Notes: generated from the sequence alone by a model not told the origin. DNA of 64,000 nt from Phlebotomus papatasi (GCF_024763615.1 NC_077222.1:5766001-5830000); one strand, 5' to 3'; shown: positions 1 through 11,760, counted from the first letter of the stretch. A program made the numbers and translations.

Positions 1-64
1 AAAATTTAATGAGCAAATTTTGCTCATAAATTTGCTCAATTTTTTCAAGTATTCTTAGTGATTT

Positions 65-1562
65 TAATAATAATAATAATAATAATGCATATATTTAAAT
101 CACAAAAATAGGGTCACCCCTCTTACAATTGTGATTAAAGAACATATAGAAAGTAATGCAAAATATAATTCAGAATAAAGGAAAAAAAAAGAATCTTAAT
201 AATAAAAGGAAACAAAAGGAAAAAAAAATGAGTAGATAAATAAGAAGCATAGAAGCTTCTAAGGTTCAGCCAGAAAGAATTCACGGATAGCATCCGCGGA
301 ATTCCGACTACCACACGGAAGAGAATTAAAAATAGTGATGCCTTTCACAAAAATCGTCCGATAAAGGCAATCACTGTTAACTTTAGGCACTATAAGACTC
401 CGAACCCTGGCCGAACCCCCCCTAACCAAAAGAGTCGACAGGTACTTAGGACATCCAAATATCAGCAGGTGAAAGAGATATAAAACAGCTCTCATTCTCA
501 AAAGAGATGGCAGATCACAACCAATGAACACATTTCTGTGAGGAGTGATGTGATCTCGGCGACTTAAGCCGCATATATACCTGACACAATCATTAAAGGA
601 CACTGTCAAGCGGCGAATTGTGTCACTATCCGCTGCAAAAAAGAGCTCTGCCCCGTAGATAAAAAAAGGAAGAAGAAGCGCTCGAGCGAGGATCAAGCGA
701 GTGTCATAGGGCGTAATGTCCCGGAAGCGTCTAAGAGTGTAAAGAGAATAGTTGACCTTACGGCAAATAGATGTGGCATGATCAGACCATGAGAGTGTAG
801 AGTTGAAAATAATACCAAGGTTTTTGACTTGATCAACAAAAGGGATAATTTCACCGTGTAGGTATAGAGGTTGAAAATTAAATGAGAGAGCTTTCTTAGA
901 AATAACAATAGCCTGGGACTTTTTCGGATTCAATACTAATCCATTTAATGAAGCCCAATTTTCAATATTGGAAAGATTTGCGTTCATTAGAGAAAAGGCA
1001 TTTGAAGGGTTGAAGGGATCACCCTCAACATAAATTTGAAGATCATCTGCGTAAAGGTGAAAAAAGCAATTTAGCAGGACAGAGGGTAAATCATTGATGA
1101 AGAGAGAAAACATGAGAGGGCCAAGAATTGAACCCTGACCGATGCCCTTGCTTAGGGAAGCAGGAGGTGAAATATCTTCACCAAATTTGACAACTTGTGA
1201 TCTTCCTGAAAAGTAAGATCGAATAAGGGCAACAGCTGAAGATGAGAATTTGAAAATTGAGCACAATTTATAACAGAGCAAATCGTGAGGAAGACTGTCG
1301 AAGGCCTTTGTGAAATCTAGCAGAACTAGAATCACAAAATGACCTTGATCGATAGCTGAAGAAATGTCATGAGCTACCCTGAGAAGGGCAGAAGTAGTGC
1401 TGTGACCCTTTCGGAAGCCCGACTGGAACTCACAAAGCATACCATTGTCAGTCAAATATTGAGAGATTTGCTCATGAAGGAGGATTTCGAATGCTTTTGA
1501 GAGAGAAGAGAGGAGGCTAATTGGCCTAAAATCAGAGAGAGATTTGGGATTAGATATTTTTC
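65..1562 (-). mobile_element. 5'-truncated CR1-like non-LTR retrotransposon
   Basis: A LINE fragment on the minus strand. It holds a reverse-transcriptase ORF, about 170 bp of 3' untranslated sequence, and an ATT/AAT trinucleotide run (65-88) where a 3' microsatellite tail would sit. CR1-group elements often end in such a tail. The 5' edge is near 1562: beyond it the reading frame continues only into AT-rich flanking DNA. No endonuclease or ORF1 is present, so this is a dead, 5'-truncated copy. The word AATTTGCTCA occurs on both sides (29-38 and 1577-1586), but too far from the edges to be a convincing target duplication. Confidence 0.75.
259..1562 (-). pseudogene. Reverse transcriptase fragment of a CR1-like LINE
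   Basis: Open reading frame of about 435 codons encoding the RT core and the C-terminal end of a LINE ORF2. Motifs visible in order: DFRPISLL near the N-terminus, QSGFRKGHSTT, LDFTKAFDSLPH (catalytic Asp), GIGQGSILGPLMF, and FHLYADDLQIY (the YADD catalytic box, about residue 178). The first Met available (1585-1587) lies in flanking DNA, so the true N-terminus is missing. The stop is at 259-261. The frame is unbroken, which suggests a fairly recent insertion. The GFRKGHSTTSALL and FRPISLLS style fits the CR1/Jockey group; the exact clade needs a tree. It is not an independent host gene. Confidence 0.85.
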
Positions 1563-2462
1563 TTATTATTCTTATTAATTTGCTCATTAATTATCAATCG
1601 TATTTATGCTATTTTAATCCATTTAAACCAATTTTTGTGACTCGAGTCCACTTTTTTATCACTAAATGAATCTATTTCTAAAAGCTCTTGACGAAAATTG
1701 CACATTAGGACACATATCAGCAACAATTAATGTGAATCACATTAAAATTTTAATGTGAAATTCTCTAGTGTGATACCACGGTAAGTTCAACCAAACTGGT
1801 TAATTATTTTGGGACTCTGCTAAAAAATATTAAAAAAAAAAACAACTAGCAGATTTTTTCAGTTTCAGGTTACGTGAGTTACGCAGACAAAAGAACAACG
1901 TATTCTCTTAACATTTTTTCAATATAATAAAAAAAATAACTCATTCAAGCTCTTAAGCACATAAAAGTATAATACTTAAAGTATATTTTTCTGAAATTTT
2001 CATTTAAAAATTATAAAAATTCAGCCGTTGGGGCTTGATTTACGGAGATCATTTTTGGAAAAAAAACTTATACTTTGTGATTGACAAGATGACTCAGAAT
2101 GCAATTATCTGAACTCAAAAAACCAAATATTTCCAAAACATTAGATTTTAAGTCAAAATTTCTCCAAAAAGCTCGTCCCTGGACAATTTAGAAGCAATGC
2201 TATGTGTATGTACCTCTTCTCGGCCAGAGGATCGTATATTGGAGTCAAAAAGTTTTTGAGTGCCTAGCGTCATAAATTTAATTAAGTTTAAGTGTATTAA
2301 AAAAAAACTCAATAAATATAAGATACAATCCTCTTACTATTGCGAACAAAAGTGAAAAATTGTTAGAATATTGAATTTGAAAGTAAAAAATTCAAAAAAC
2401 TAACGAAAAACCCCAATATATACAAAATATAAAGGGACAGATAATCCTAACCGGCTTATGTA
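1563..2462. other. AT-rich intergenic DNA with a dispersed repeat
   Basis: No coding signal. The stretch 1865-2060 resembles 29055-29230: both have a TTACGT..GTTAC start, a run of TAAGCA words and GAAATTTTCATT. This suggests an old dispersed repeat. Confidence 0.5.
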
Positions 2463-4245
2463 GGTGAGATTCTTAACGTGAGCTAACTCGGAGTGCATGC
2501 AAATTCGATTTGGAGCTGAAGTTGGGAGACGCCATTCAGTTATCTTGAATCAAATTCGTGAAATTATACAAATTTTGTATTTAAACCAAAATATCAAGGA
2601 TTTGGATGAACTGACAGAAAAGTGATATATGGGTGAAATGTAGACCAGAATGTTCTCTATAATTTTGCCGTAGAACATGATCTCATCGATTACTCAGAAG
2701 CCAAGATAAGCGAGGTTTTTTGTTTCTTAACTCGTTTTTTCATCCAGAGTTCTCCAAGTAGTCATTTGTTGAACTTCAACTATATCAAAGAATTGTTGTA
2801 TTTTGCGGGACTTTCCATTTAAAACCCTATTTTAAGTGTCTCGGTGGAGTAGAGGCAGTCAAATTGGCATCTGAGGGATTTCAAAGCGTTATTATTGGAA
2901 AAATCAATTTTTTCACACTTAAACGGCAAAATCGGAGTGATAGCGTAGTCTGAGCGGAAAATGATGTATGGACGAAATGTAGAGACAAATGTGCTCTACA
3001 ATTATGTTGAAGAAATCATCAAAATCGGTTCAGCGACAGTCGAGATAATTGAGGTTATGTGATATTGAAATTGGTTTTTCGACTGTGGCGCCCCTGGTGT
3101 TGGTCCCACGAAGTTCAAATATTCTAGAAAGTTGTAGCATTTGGTGAGATCTTTCGTTTAAGCCCTCATTCATCAAAATCGGTCACATAGAACCGGAGAT
3201 ATGATTTTTTGAATTTCGTGAACTTTGACCCCTCATATCTCCGGTTCTATTGAAACCACAGCGCGCATACGCACCATTTTGGAAACATCCTAGACTGGAC
3301 TACAACATACTAAAATTTCATTAACTTGCACAATGCCGTTTTTGAGAAAAGTGACTTTGAATTTCGATGAATTTTGACGCTATCACAACGCCACCTATGG
3401 TGACTTTTTGAACTTCCATCTGAAAGTGCTCATCGAGACGAAACCAAAAAGGTAAAATTTAGGTCGCTATGTTAATTAGAACCGGAGATAGAGGCCGGTC
3501 AATGTTCGAACTTTGACCCCTTATAGCTCGGGTCAGGGGTTTTAGATCGACTTAAGGTTTTTTTTTGTTTGATAGGTATAATCAACGGCTACAACATACT
3601 AAATTTTCAGACCGATGCACAATGGAATTTTTGAGTTATTTAACTTTTAAGATTTAAAAATTTTCTTTTTAAAAAAAGCGCCCCTAGCGGTGGTTTTATG
3701 AACTTGCGATGTTAGAAGGGGAAGTGGCATTTCACGAGAGCTTTCCAAAAAGCCCCCATTTTTTAAATTCTGACAATTAGAACCGGAGATATGGCCATTT
3801 TAAGAATTTTTTTTTGGACCCTTATAGCTCGGGTCAGGGGGGTCGGGGGACCTTAAGTTTGGTATTGATGGAAAGCTCTAAGGCCCAGCTATAACATACT
3901 AAAATTTGAGCCCGCTCGATGCCATAGGGGCGGAGCTATTGAGAAAACAAAAAAAAGGGGGGTCTTCAAAATGGCGGAAGGAGGGGTGGGGGGTGGGGGG
4001 TCTATGCACCAAGTTGCAATTTTCACCCGATATATAACCTTTGCCGAAAACCGCAAGTCGATATCTTTTTTAGTTTAGGAGCTATTAAGCTCCAAAGAGC
4101 AGCCGGCCGGCCGGGAACGTAACTTAGCCACATATTTATTCGGAATCAGGAAGTGGCGAAACACATTTTGGCCAAATTTGAGGTCGATCGGACGACATGA
4201 AATTTTGTTAGGATTATAGTAGGTGAGATTGTTAAGAATCTCACC
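2463..4245. mobile_element. Large non-autonomous TIR element (1.8 kb)
   Basis: Both ends carry the inverted repeat GGTGAGATTCTTAAC (left from 2463, right ending 4245), each flanked by TA, as in TA-targeting DNA transposons. The right end also contains a nested copy of the same word, giving a local palindrome at 4221-4246. The inside has no ORF. It consists of repeated blocks, each with a GCGCCCCTAGCGGTG-like core (3088, 3389, 3678), a GAACTT word about 12 bases later, and further on AGAACCGGAGATAT. It could be a deletion derivative of a Tc1/mariner-like element or an unclassified repeat. Confidence 0.6.
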
Positions 4246-4281
4246 TAATACACTTGAATCCCCCGGGAGGGAGTGTCTTAA

Positions 4282-4421
4282 CCCTGTAAGGACGAATGGG
4301 ACACCGGTGTCTCAAAAATAAAAACTAATTTTTCGGAATATTTAAAGGACAAAATTACTTTCTATAGTCAGAAAAACACTTTTGTTTTTGGGACACCGGT
4401 GTCCTACTCGTCCTTAAAGGG
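4282..4421. mobile_element. piggyBac-like palindromic MITE
   Basis: A 140-bp near-palindrome starting CCCTGTAAGGACGA and ending TCGTCCTTAAAGGG, flanked on both sides by TTAA (4278-4281 and 4422-4425). CCC...GGG termini with TTAA duplications are the hallmark of piggyBac-type elements. Each arm also contains the self-complementary word GGACACCGGTGTC. No ORF. A longer relative is at 7781-8294. Confidence 0.7.
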
Positions 4422-4620
4422 TTAAGTCTAATAAAGAAGTGCATTATAGAGAAATATAGAGATACCGGGTAGCAAAGTGTCTGAGGCTTTGGGAAATGCT
4501 CAGATTCGAGATTTAGATGCTATACCTAAAAAAAAAAAACTTTCACCTCATTTACCGTTTACAGATTCTCAACCGATTCAAAAATCAATCAAAAGATTGC
4601 CCGAAATGGTTTTAAAAGTA

Positions 4621-4862
4621 CAGTAGACTCTCTCTTAATTGGGCATTTGGGGCAAAATGTCATCCGGTTTATCGATAGATTTGGGCGTCAAAGTCTTTGT
4701 AAATTCCACAAAAAGCGTTCAATTATAAAAAAACACGATAAAATAGGAAGAACTACAGCGAATTTGAGCGAATTAGCTTCATAATTAAACGTGAAAATTG
4801 TCAACAAAATTTTTCGCCCAATTGAAAAAGAGCCAATTGAGTGAGAGTCTACCGGTCTACTG
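4621..4862. mobile_element. pogo/Tigger-like MITE, copy 1
   Basis: Starts CAGTAGACTCTCTCTTAATT and ends with GAGAGTCTAC.. ..CTACTG, flanked by TA. It shares its whole length with copies at 30618-30856 and 47586-47819, so the edges are set by comparison. The right end has an 8-base duplication (CGGTCTAC) absent from the other copies. CAGT termini with a TA target are typical of pogo-type elements. Non-coding. Confidence 0.75.
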
Positions 4863-6418
4863 TAATAAAATTGATTTTCGGAGAAAAAATGCTTTCCGGT
4901 TCATAACTGATTCATTACCGGTCCACAACCGATTTGAACTGATTCATAAATCTCTCAAGAGATTGTACAAAATAGTTTTGAGAGTAATAAAATTGGTTTT
5001 CGGACAAAAATTACTTATCAGTTCACTAAGATAATTACTACTAAGATAATTACTTATCAGTTCAGGACAAACAGAAGGTCTTTTAATTAAGGGACTTAAA
5101 GAAGCAGATTCATATATTTTATCAGCATGCCTGACAAATTTGGAGTTAAAAAGAAAATAAGTCATGGCTACTGGTATGTTTAGGCCTAATAAGGTCCAAG
5201 ACCTAACGTTTAGCCCAGTTCACAAAACCCTTGTATTTCCGAATCCTAAGAAATTGCATCGATTTTTTGAAAATCTGCTAGATTAAATGCTTTTAACATT
5301 AAACAATCTTAACTCATTATTTTCCCAAAAAAAATGTTTATTCAGAAATTAAAGTAGTCAAGTCTTAATGATAAACCATAAGCCTGAAGACCTTTTCAGG
5401 TTTATGCATAAGGCATTTCAGCATTTCTCTATTTTATAAAGGAAGAATTTTGGGATAATTTTAATTTAAGATTAGATATTAAGGGCAGATTTTAATCTGA
5501 AATCCGTATTAGCTGCTGTGCGCCTCAAGCCTCTGAAACACCTAAAAAACCATTGTACAAGGGCCTTATCAATGCCGCTGATAAGCAAAGTTCGTGTAAA
5601 ATGAAAAACCCATTTAGACATATTTTGCCCTAGGTTCCTTTATTCAATTTATTTTTAATCATTGTGTTTCTTGATCCCTGTGAAATTAATGTTTCCCCTA
5701 CACTTACCTCAAACTACTTTACGTGATTTTATTGCTTCTATCGCTGAGCTAATGAACTTTAAAAAAATTTAAAAAGCTACAGGTCATTAATCTACGTCTT
5801 TTCTATATAACAGACGTAAATATAATTGTTGAAACACCGAATAGAGATATAAAAGGATATTTACAAAAAACTAAATTACGTGTATGCATTTTTTTACAAG
5901 CTGCAATTGTCGGTTAGACATCTCACGCTACTTTTGCGCATTTAAAACGATAAAAAAACCATATAAAAGGTTATAAATTTTAATGTAACAAGACAAACTT
6001 GAGACGAAAAAAAATCATTTTTTATCGCTAAATTTTATTGGGATTGGAACTGCGTAAATTTGTAATTTTTTAATGAACTGTTTGTCAAAGAAATTTCAAA
6101 CAAGCTTTAATCTCTTTCTTGGATGAAATTTCCACAAGTCCGATTTTTGCAAGCTCATAAAATTGCAAATTCTGTCGGTTGACATGAATAGTTAAAAAAA
6201 AATCAAAAATAAAGAAGAAAAACAGCTGGACTGATAATACAATTTGTAAAAAAAACGTTTTTTTTATTATCTCCATTTATTTATTTAATTGCTACAAATA
6301 AGATAATTGGTTTGTTTATAAAAAGAAGAAAGAAAAGACAAATACTATCGATCCGGAACACAACATGTTCCAATTTCGATAAGTATTTTAAAAATATAAG
6401 TCATAAACCGTGGTGCTT
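4863..6418. other. AT-rich intergenic DNA downstream of P450 A
   Basis: No gene seen. 4880-5060 contains degenerate 'TTCATAACCGAT' repeats related to ones near 15440, 36600, 40740 and 58450. The minus-strand P450 transcript probably ends here: AATAAA words occur on the minus strand around 6282-6292. Confidence 0.5.
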
Positions 6419-9400
6419 CTACCTAGCTTCAAACTTTAACCAGTAATTTGGGGTCAATTGTATTATTCCGGTATAATTTTTTGAGAGGTCAGGGAGTCTG
6501 TCGCTAGGAGGTTGTCGGATATTGAAGTTTTGGGCCAAGGCTGAAATCATGAGGAAGAGAGTATTGCGGGCAAAGGTTTCTCCTGCACAGAGTCGTTTTC
6601 CAGCTCCGAAGGGTAGGGATTTGTCTAGCTTTAGGGAGAGTTTTCCGTCTTCCCCGATGAATCGTTCAGGCCGGAAGACTTTGGGATCTCCCCAGACTTT
6701 TGTATCAGTGTGCAGGGCATAGAGTCCGGGAACAACAAATGCTCCTTCTGGTATGTCATACCCCATGAATTTGCAGTCCACGAGGGCTTTGTGGGGAATT
6801 GAGGACGGAACTAAGGTCTCAAAGCGCATAATTTCGCGAACTGTGGCTTCTACGTAGGGTAGATTAATTCTGTCGTCGAGTTCTGGGAGTCTTCCTCTGC
6901 CTACAACTTCGTCAATCTCTGCCTGCATCTTTGTTAGGATTTCTGGTTGCAGGAGGAGACGTTGGAAAAATAGGGCAAGGGTCACAGGAACTCCAGTTAG
7001 GGCAGGGAAGAAGAAATCCACACAGATGAGGATTAATTGTTCATCTAGAAAGATATTGGTTCAGATACGTTTTAACGCCTCAAACTTAAATAATTAACTC
7101 ACAGTGAAAATATGGATTTTCGGTCCCTTCCTTCTTCTGTTCATTCATTTTCTGGATATAGAGATCAATGAAATTTCTCTCATGACTTCCATCAAAAGAT
7201 TCCATATGTTTGTCAATAATGGACTTTATGAACTTGTAAACTCCGTTATTTCCATCCCGGAGATTGATGTAGTCAGACTCTTCCGGGAAGAAGTAACGAA
7301 TCCAAGGTATAACACTCAACAACTTTCCATAATCGTCACCACCGGCTTGGAATTGTAGACCACGACGTCCAGTTCTAGTAAATTAAAAATGATCCTCATT
7401 AAAATCAAGTAAAACACTCGTATTCTTAAACCATTTACTCAAAAAGTATGCCTTGTTCACTTCGAGGGAGTTTGTCTCCAGAGAGGATCTTTAAGAATGC
7501 ATTTCCACTCGATGCATAGAAGATTTCAGGAATTGAAACGTATCCGTTCTTCATGAGTTCCTGTTAAAAGTAGGTTTAACCTGATTAAACTCTGTACGAA
7601 AACTATGAGCCATATTGTGGAATTGGCGTTATATGAAAAGACAATTGTATAGGTTACGATTGGCGTGTGTGAGGAAAAAGAAAAAAAATCAAAATAATGT
7701 CATTTCAAGGAGGGTCCTCGAAGACCGGAACTCGATATCCCTTACCGTTTGTCTTCTAGATTCGAAAATCATAAAATTAACTCTTTAAGGACGATTGGAA
7801 CACCGGTGTCCCATAAAGAAAATAATTTTTCCTGACTACCTCAAGTTATTTTTTTCTTATGTCTGTACATAATTGTAAAGTAGAAGGTTGAAGGAACCTA
7901 GAATATGTTTTGCAAATCTCCAGCTATTTGCTATGTAGTAAATATTTAAGGTAAAAATGGCGAATTTTTAAGTTCTGAAATTCATAATTGATTTTATTTA
8001 TTTTTTATACTTCCAATTTTTTTTAAGCAGAACCCTTTTGGCAATAAAAACTACAATACTTATACGTAATATTTGTCATTAAAGCGAAAAATAATATTCA
8101 TTGGTATTGTCAGAAAAATTACATAATTTTTTGGGTTATTTTTGTCCCTATCGTTCATAGAAGCACAAAATACACCAAATCAGACTCTGTTGGACTTTCC
8201 AAGGTTAGATGTAAGATTTATCATTGAATATATTTCTCAGTTTAATTTTTATTGTTGATTTTCAGTCCGTAAAAAGTGTCTCGTCGTTAAAGGGTTAAAG
8301 AAAAAATAATATACCGATTGAGACTGATACAGACATGATATTCAGACTGATACAATATTAAAATCTTTCCAAAAAAATCCAAAATTAAACAATTTCGTTA
8401 AAAATTGAGCTATTAAGGTTGATATTTGACCTTTAAAAATACAAAATGGCGAATTTTCCGGTTATAGACGTCTATGAACGAAATGCTTACCTCCAGGGGA
8501 ATTCTGTAACGATATGACAATGTCATATTACAAAGCTCTTAGCAAGTGCTATGAATCTTATTTTCAATTATTTTTCCGAATTTCCACATAAAAATTCTTA
8601 AATTTGTCATATGACATTGTCATCATTGTCATACTGTTAAGGCCCAAATAGACTCAGGCTGATCCTCGAGAATATTTAGCGTATAAAATTTGGTAGTAAA
8701 GAATTAGGTAAAGGAAATCTATGCAAAGGATCTCTGATCGATGATCGTAAGCCTTCAGTGTATGACAGTTTGGGATAAATCTTTACTACAAATTTTTACA
8801 AGCCAAATATTCTGGAGGATCAGCCTGAGTCTATTTGGGTCCTTATACGAGCTTCAGACCTAAGGCTTAACTATATGGCTTAGTTCGTCTAATTCTTTAT
8901 CAGGTAAGATTTTTGAGGAAATTGTTATTCAGGATTGGATATTAAGGACAAATTATCCACTAGATTTTGCAAAAGCAGAAAAATTGTTTGTTATTTACAT
9001 TTCTGAGACCCTCAAGAACTGGGCTAAACCTCCAGTCTGAACCCGACATTACATAATTTCCCTACTGACCTAGTTATACAACGGAGAGGGCCAGCAAACC
9101 CTTCCAATACATAATTTTGAAATAAATGCAGGGGGTCGGAGTGTATAGCTTCGGTAAAAGAACTTGTTAGGGATTAGGGGATGTTTTCAGGAGAGGTCAC
9201 CAAAGGCCTAATTTCAATATCTTTTACGGTTTCAGCTCCAGAATGATAACAAGTTAAAAAAAAAAAGACCTGAGGGCAAATTATTGAAATCGTACTCGTA
9301 CCCACCCGTCAGCTCTTTAGAGGCCGAGAGAAATCCACTCGCACACCCCGCAGATTCAAATCGTTTTTTAATTACTTCTTTATAATATGAAGTACTTGCT

Positions 9401-11665
9401 GTACGTACTCAAGAATCTGCGGGGTGTGCGAGTGGATTCTCTCGGCCACTAAAGAGCTGACGGGTGCGAGTACGATTTCAATAATTTGCCCTCTGATTGT
9501 ATATACTGTTCTCTTTTTGAGTTCGAGTAGTAAAATTTTTCATTTCCCGGCATACCTTCTAAGAACAACAAAATTTAAAGAAATCTAAATTCATATGAAT
9601 ATAGAACTAAATTGAATTTATTGTGATGTTCAAAAAAAGAAGAAGAAGAATATGAAAGAGCGGGACATGCATTTGAGAACATTTGGAGAAAGAAAGGGAT
9701 GTGAATTTTAATTTCACGGAATTTTCCTGATTGAAAAGGTTTGCCTGAGCCGTATCTTTTCTTATTCGAAAGTAGACAATCTGTCCTTAATGGCTCTAAT
9801 GAGACAGTCAGAAAAAAGGTTATTAAAGTCCTCGATTTTGTCCAGTTGTCCTTACTATTTAGTAACTTTTAGCCTATCCTTAGTTTACTTTAGTTTTTGG
9901 TGGTCTGAAGTTACTAAGATGAAATGATTGAACAGACTTCTGTTTGCTTGGTTCCTGCCTCCACCCAGGATTGAACTGGGGGCATTTTGCTGTCTATACA
10001 AATGCTCTACCGACTGAGCTATGAGGGTACTGGTTCTGATTGTCTTTGCCACTGATCTCAACCAATTGCCATGAGCACTTCAACTCGTTTTCGACTCACT
10101 ACGAGCCTTGCGAAACGGTGGCATGCGTACAATTGAACCAGCAGCCCGCGAAGTTACTAACAACGTTCTCAATACAGTTCAACTTCAACAAACGCTTAAA
10201 ATATTTTAAGTTCTATTAAAAAGTCAATTAAATTTTCAAGTTTTAAAAGACCTTTCTTAAAGAACCTGAGACCGTTTTTAACGAGTTAGTACACTGACTG
10301 AGAGAAATCCGAAAAAGTTAAAATAGCATTCCGGAAATGTTAATTTAACCCTGCAGTATTGATCCGAAATCGGTGTTAATATTACGCTTTTTAGGTGTAT
10401 TAGGGGTAAAAGTTACCCTTTTTTATGTTAATTTTACCCTTAAGAAGGTGTAAAATTAACATTAAAAAATGTTGATATATTTTTACACCTAACAGTGTTA
10501 AAATTATGAGGAAACAAAGTTAATCACACCCTCCTTTTTCTCAGTATACAGACTTGTAAAGTTGCACTAAGCGGCTTAATAATTCACTTTCATATTCATT
10601 TGAGACATTAAATCTGGGGTGGAATGATAACTTTTCGACAATATCGAGTCGATAGTATCGAAAAATGTATATCTGTTAGATTAAGTGAATGCCGAATTTT
10701 TACGGATTGTTGGGCCATTCATTGCGACATTCTTAAAATAATGAGACTGTTGATAAACATCTATATTAGTTAGAAAAAAGAGTAATTTTAACACTTTTTA
10801 GGTGTAAAAATATATCAATATCTTTTAATGTTAATTTTACACCATTTGAAGCGTAAAATTAACATGAAAAAGGGTAACTTAACCCCTAATAACACACCTA
10901 AAAAGCGTAATATTAACACCGATTTCAGATCAATAATGAAGGGTAAAATAAATTTTTCGGATTTCTTCGATTATATCGTTTAAATTTTTCAGAATCGACA
11001 GTCGATAGTATCGAAAATAAGTGATCATGTCATCATTGATTTTATCACATATTTCAATAATAAAATTCAATAATACTTACGTGTTCATGAGGATATTTCG
11101 GACCGTTCCTAAGGATATCCAAAAAGGAACAAATTTCATCCCTAACTTCAATTTCTAGCTCTGTAAATCGTCTTCCAAATCCATAATCGCGAAGGTGTCT
11201 CAAAGTAAATCTTCGTTGATTTTTCCAAAAGGGCCCTTCGGTAAAGAAAATTCCTCGAAGATTGTGATTAGGATCACGCATCCGAGCTAAATAAATATCC
11301 GCCCGACCATCGAATTCCTGTCGATTGAGGATTTCTTTAACACCATCTGCATCATGGCAGATTACTGTAGGAACTGTGGCCAAATACATTCCAATCACTT
11401 TCGATTTGTACCATTTGCTCAGAGTTAGAGCAGCCAAATGAAGATCTCTTCGGTTTATTAGGAGTAGAAATAGATAACTTCCAAATATTGGAATCCTCGG
11501 TGGACCTTTTCGGGGGAATTATTAATTACAAAAAGCACTAAACACACTTTTATGAAAAGTTAGCCAAATACCTGGTGGGAAATTTGGAGGCCTATAGAAC
11601 ATATATTTGTACGATTCATATATAATTATTGCAAATATAATTCCTAAAAGAATTATTGAGAGCAT
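6419..11665 (-). CDS. Cytochrome P450 A, CYP304-like (5 exons, complete)
   Basis: Microsomal haem monooxygenase of 512 residues. Exons: 11665-11572, 11505-11081, 7560-7439, 7374-7103, 7044-6419; all introns are GT-AG and frame is kept. Exon 1 encodes an N-terminal membrane anchor (MLSIILLGIIFA) and the hinge RPPNFPPGPP. Other marks are the K-helix EIMR (ExxR, about residue 375), FRPERF, and the haem loop FGAGKRLCAG with its ligand Cys near 457. The I-helix, normally AGxxT, reads DFFFPALTGVP, so the usual oxygen-activating Thr motif is absent. I recall such a divergence in the insect CYP304 family, which is the basis for the name; the subfamily is uncertain. Its tandem paralogue B has identical exon lengths. 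Intron 3 (3.5 kb) holds several mobile elements. Substrate unknown. Confidence 0.9.
7781..8294. mobile_element. piggyBac-like MITE (514 bp) in P450 A intron 3
   Basis: Flanked by TTAA (7777-7780 and 8295-8298). The left arm starts CTCTTTAAGGACGATTGG and includes ACACCGGTGTCCC; the right arm ends GTCGTTAAAGGG. It shares arm sequence with the shorter element at 4282-4421 but has a longer AT-rich interior without an ORF. Confidence 0.6.
8638..8845. mobile_element. TIR MITE, 'CCCAAATAGACTCAGGCTGA' family, copy 1
   Basis: About 205 bp with inverted arms: CCCAAATAGACTCAGGCTGA at the left, its complement at the right, each followed by TCCTC and AATATT. TA-containing edges. A second complete copy is at 19096-19302 and a half copy is near 18871-18946. 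Confidence 0.7.
9271..9496. mobile_element. Foldback MITE with ~100-bp arms
   Basis: The left arm (from TGAGGGCAAATTATTGAAAT) and right arm (ending ATAATTTGCCCTCTGA) are near-perfect inverted repeats covering most of the element. They meet at an AT-rich centre near 9370-9400. It lies inside intron 3 of P450 A. No ORF. No second copy seen in this window. Confidence 0.7.
9956..10028 (-). tRNA. tRNA-like sequence (SINE head or tRNA pseudogene)
   Basis: Read on the minus strand, the 73 bases fit the tRNA cloverleaf exactly: 7-bp acceptor, D arm GCTC-AGTCGGTA-GAGC, anticodon stem TTTGT/GCAAA, 5-base variable loop, and T arm CCCAG-TTCAATC-CTGGG. The A box TAGCTCAGTCGG is perfect and the B box AGTTCAATCC is near consensus. 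Against a working tRNA: two acceptor mismatches (1-72 and 4-69), C at position 37, and an AGA anticodon (Ser) without the long variable arm of tRNA-Ser. It is probably the head of a tRNA-derived SINE or a degraded tRNA, sitting in intron 3 of P450 A. Confidence 0.55.
10297..10545. mobile_element. MITE 'GAGAAATCCGAAAAA' family, copy 1
   Basis: Starts ACTGAGAGAAATCCG and ends TTTTCTCAGT, giving short TIRs. The interior contains complementary blocks (GGTGTAAAATTAACAT, TTAATTTTACCC) that fold on themselves. Copies: 10769-10969 (reversed, internally deleted) and 35357-35614. Confidence 0.7.
10616..11025. mobile_element. TIR element E, copy 1, carrying a nested MITE
   Basis: Begins GGGGTGGAATGATAAC with TCGA-rich arms (GTCGATAGTATCGAAAA) that recur inverted near 10990-11015. 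It matches 62539-62971 in the opposite orientation (shared TGTTGGGCCATTCATTG). Copy 1 is interrupted at 10769-10969 by a reversed copy of the GAGAAATCCG MITE. The 62.5 kb copy lacks this insert and so gives the empty site. Confidence 0.65.
10769..10969. mobile_element. Nested MITE, GAGAAATCCG family, copy 2 (reversed, deleted)
   Basis: Reverse-orientation match to 10297-10545, from AGAAAAAAGAGTAATT to CGGATTTCTTCG. It lacks about 25 bases near one end. It is inserted into element E. Confidence 0.6.
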
Positions 11666-11760
11666 TTTGTTCACAATAAAATCACTTTTAAATGAAAACT
11701 CTGCTCACTAAAACACTTCCATAAATGTCGAACTGAACTGATTGAACAGCAAAGAGTGAC

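Noticed and set aside
3088..3115. Core motif as a CTCF-binding site (complement CACCAGGGGCGC)
   Set aside because: It is one base shorter than the CTCF core in most copies. Only the 3389 copy (CCATAGGTGGCG) fits, so the likeness is probably chance.
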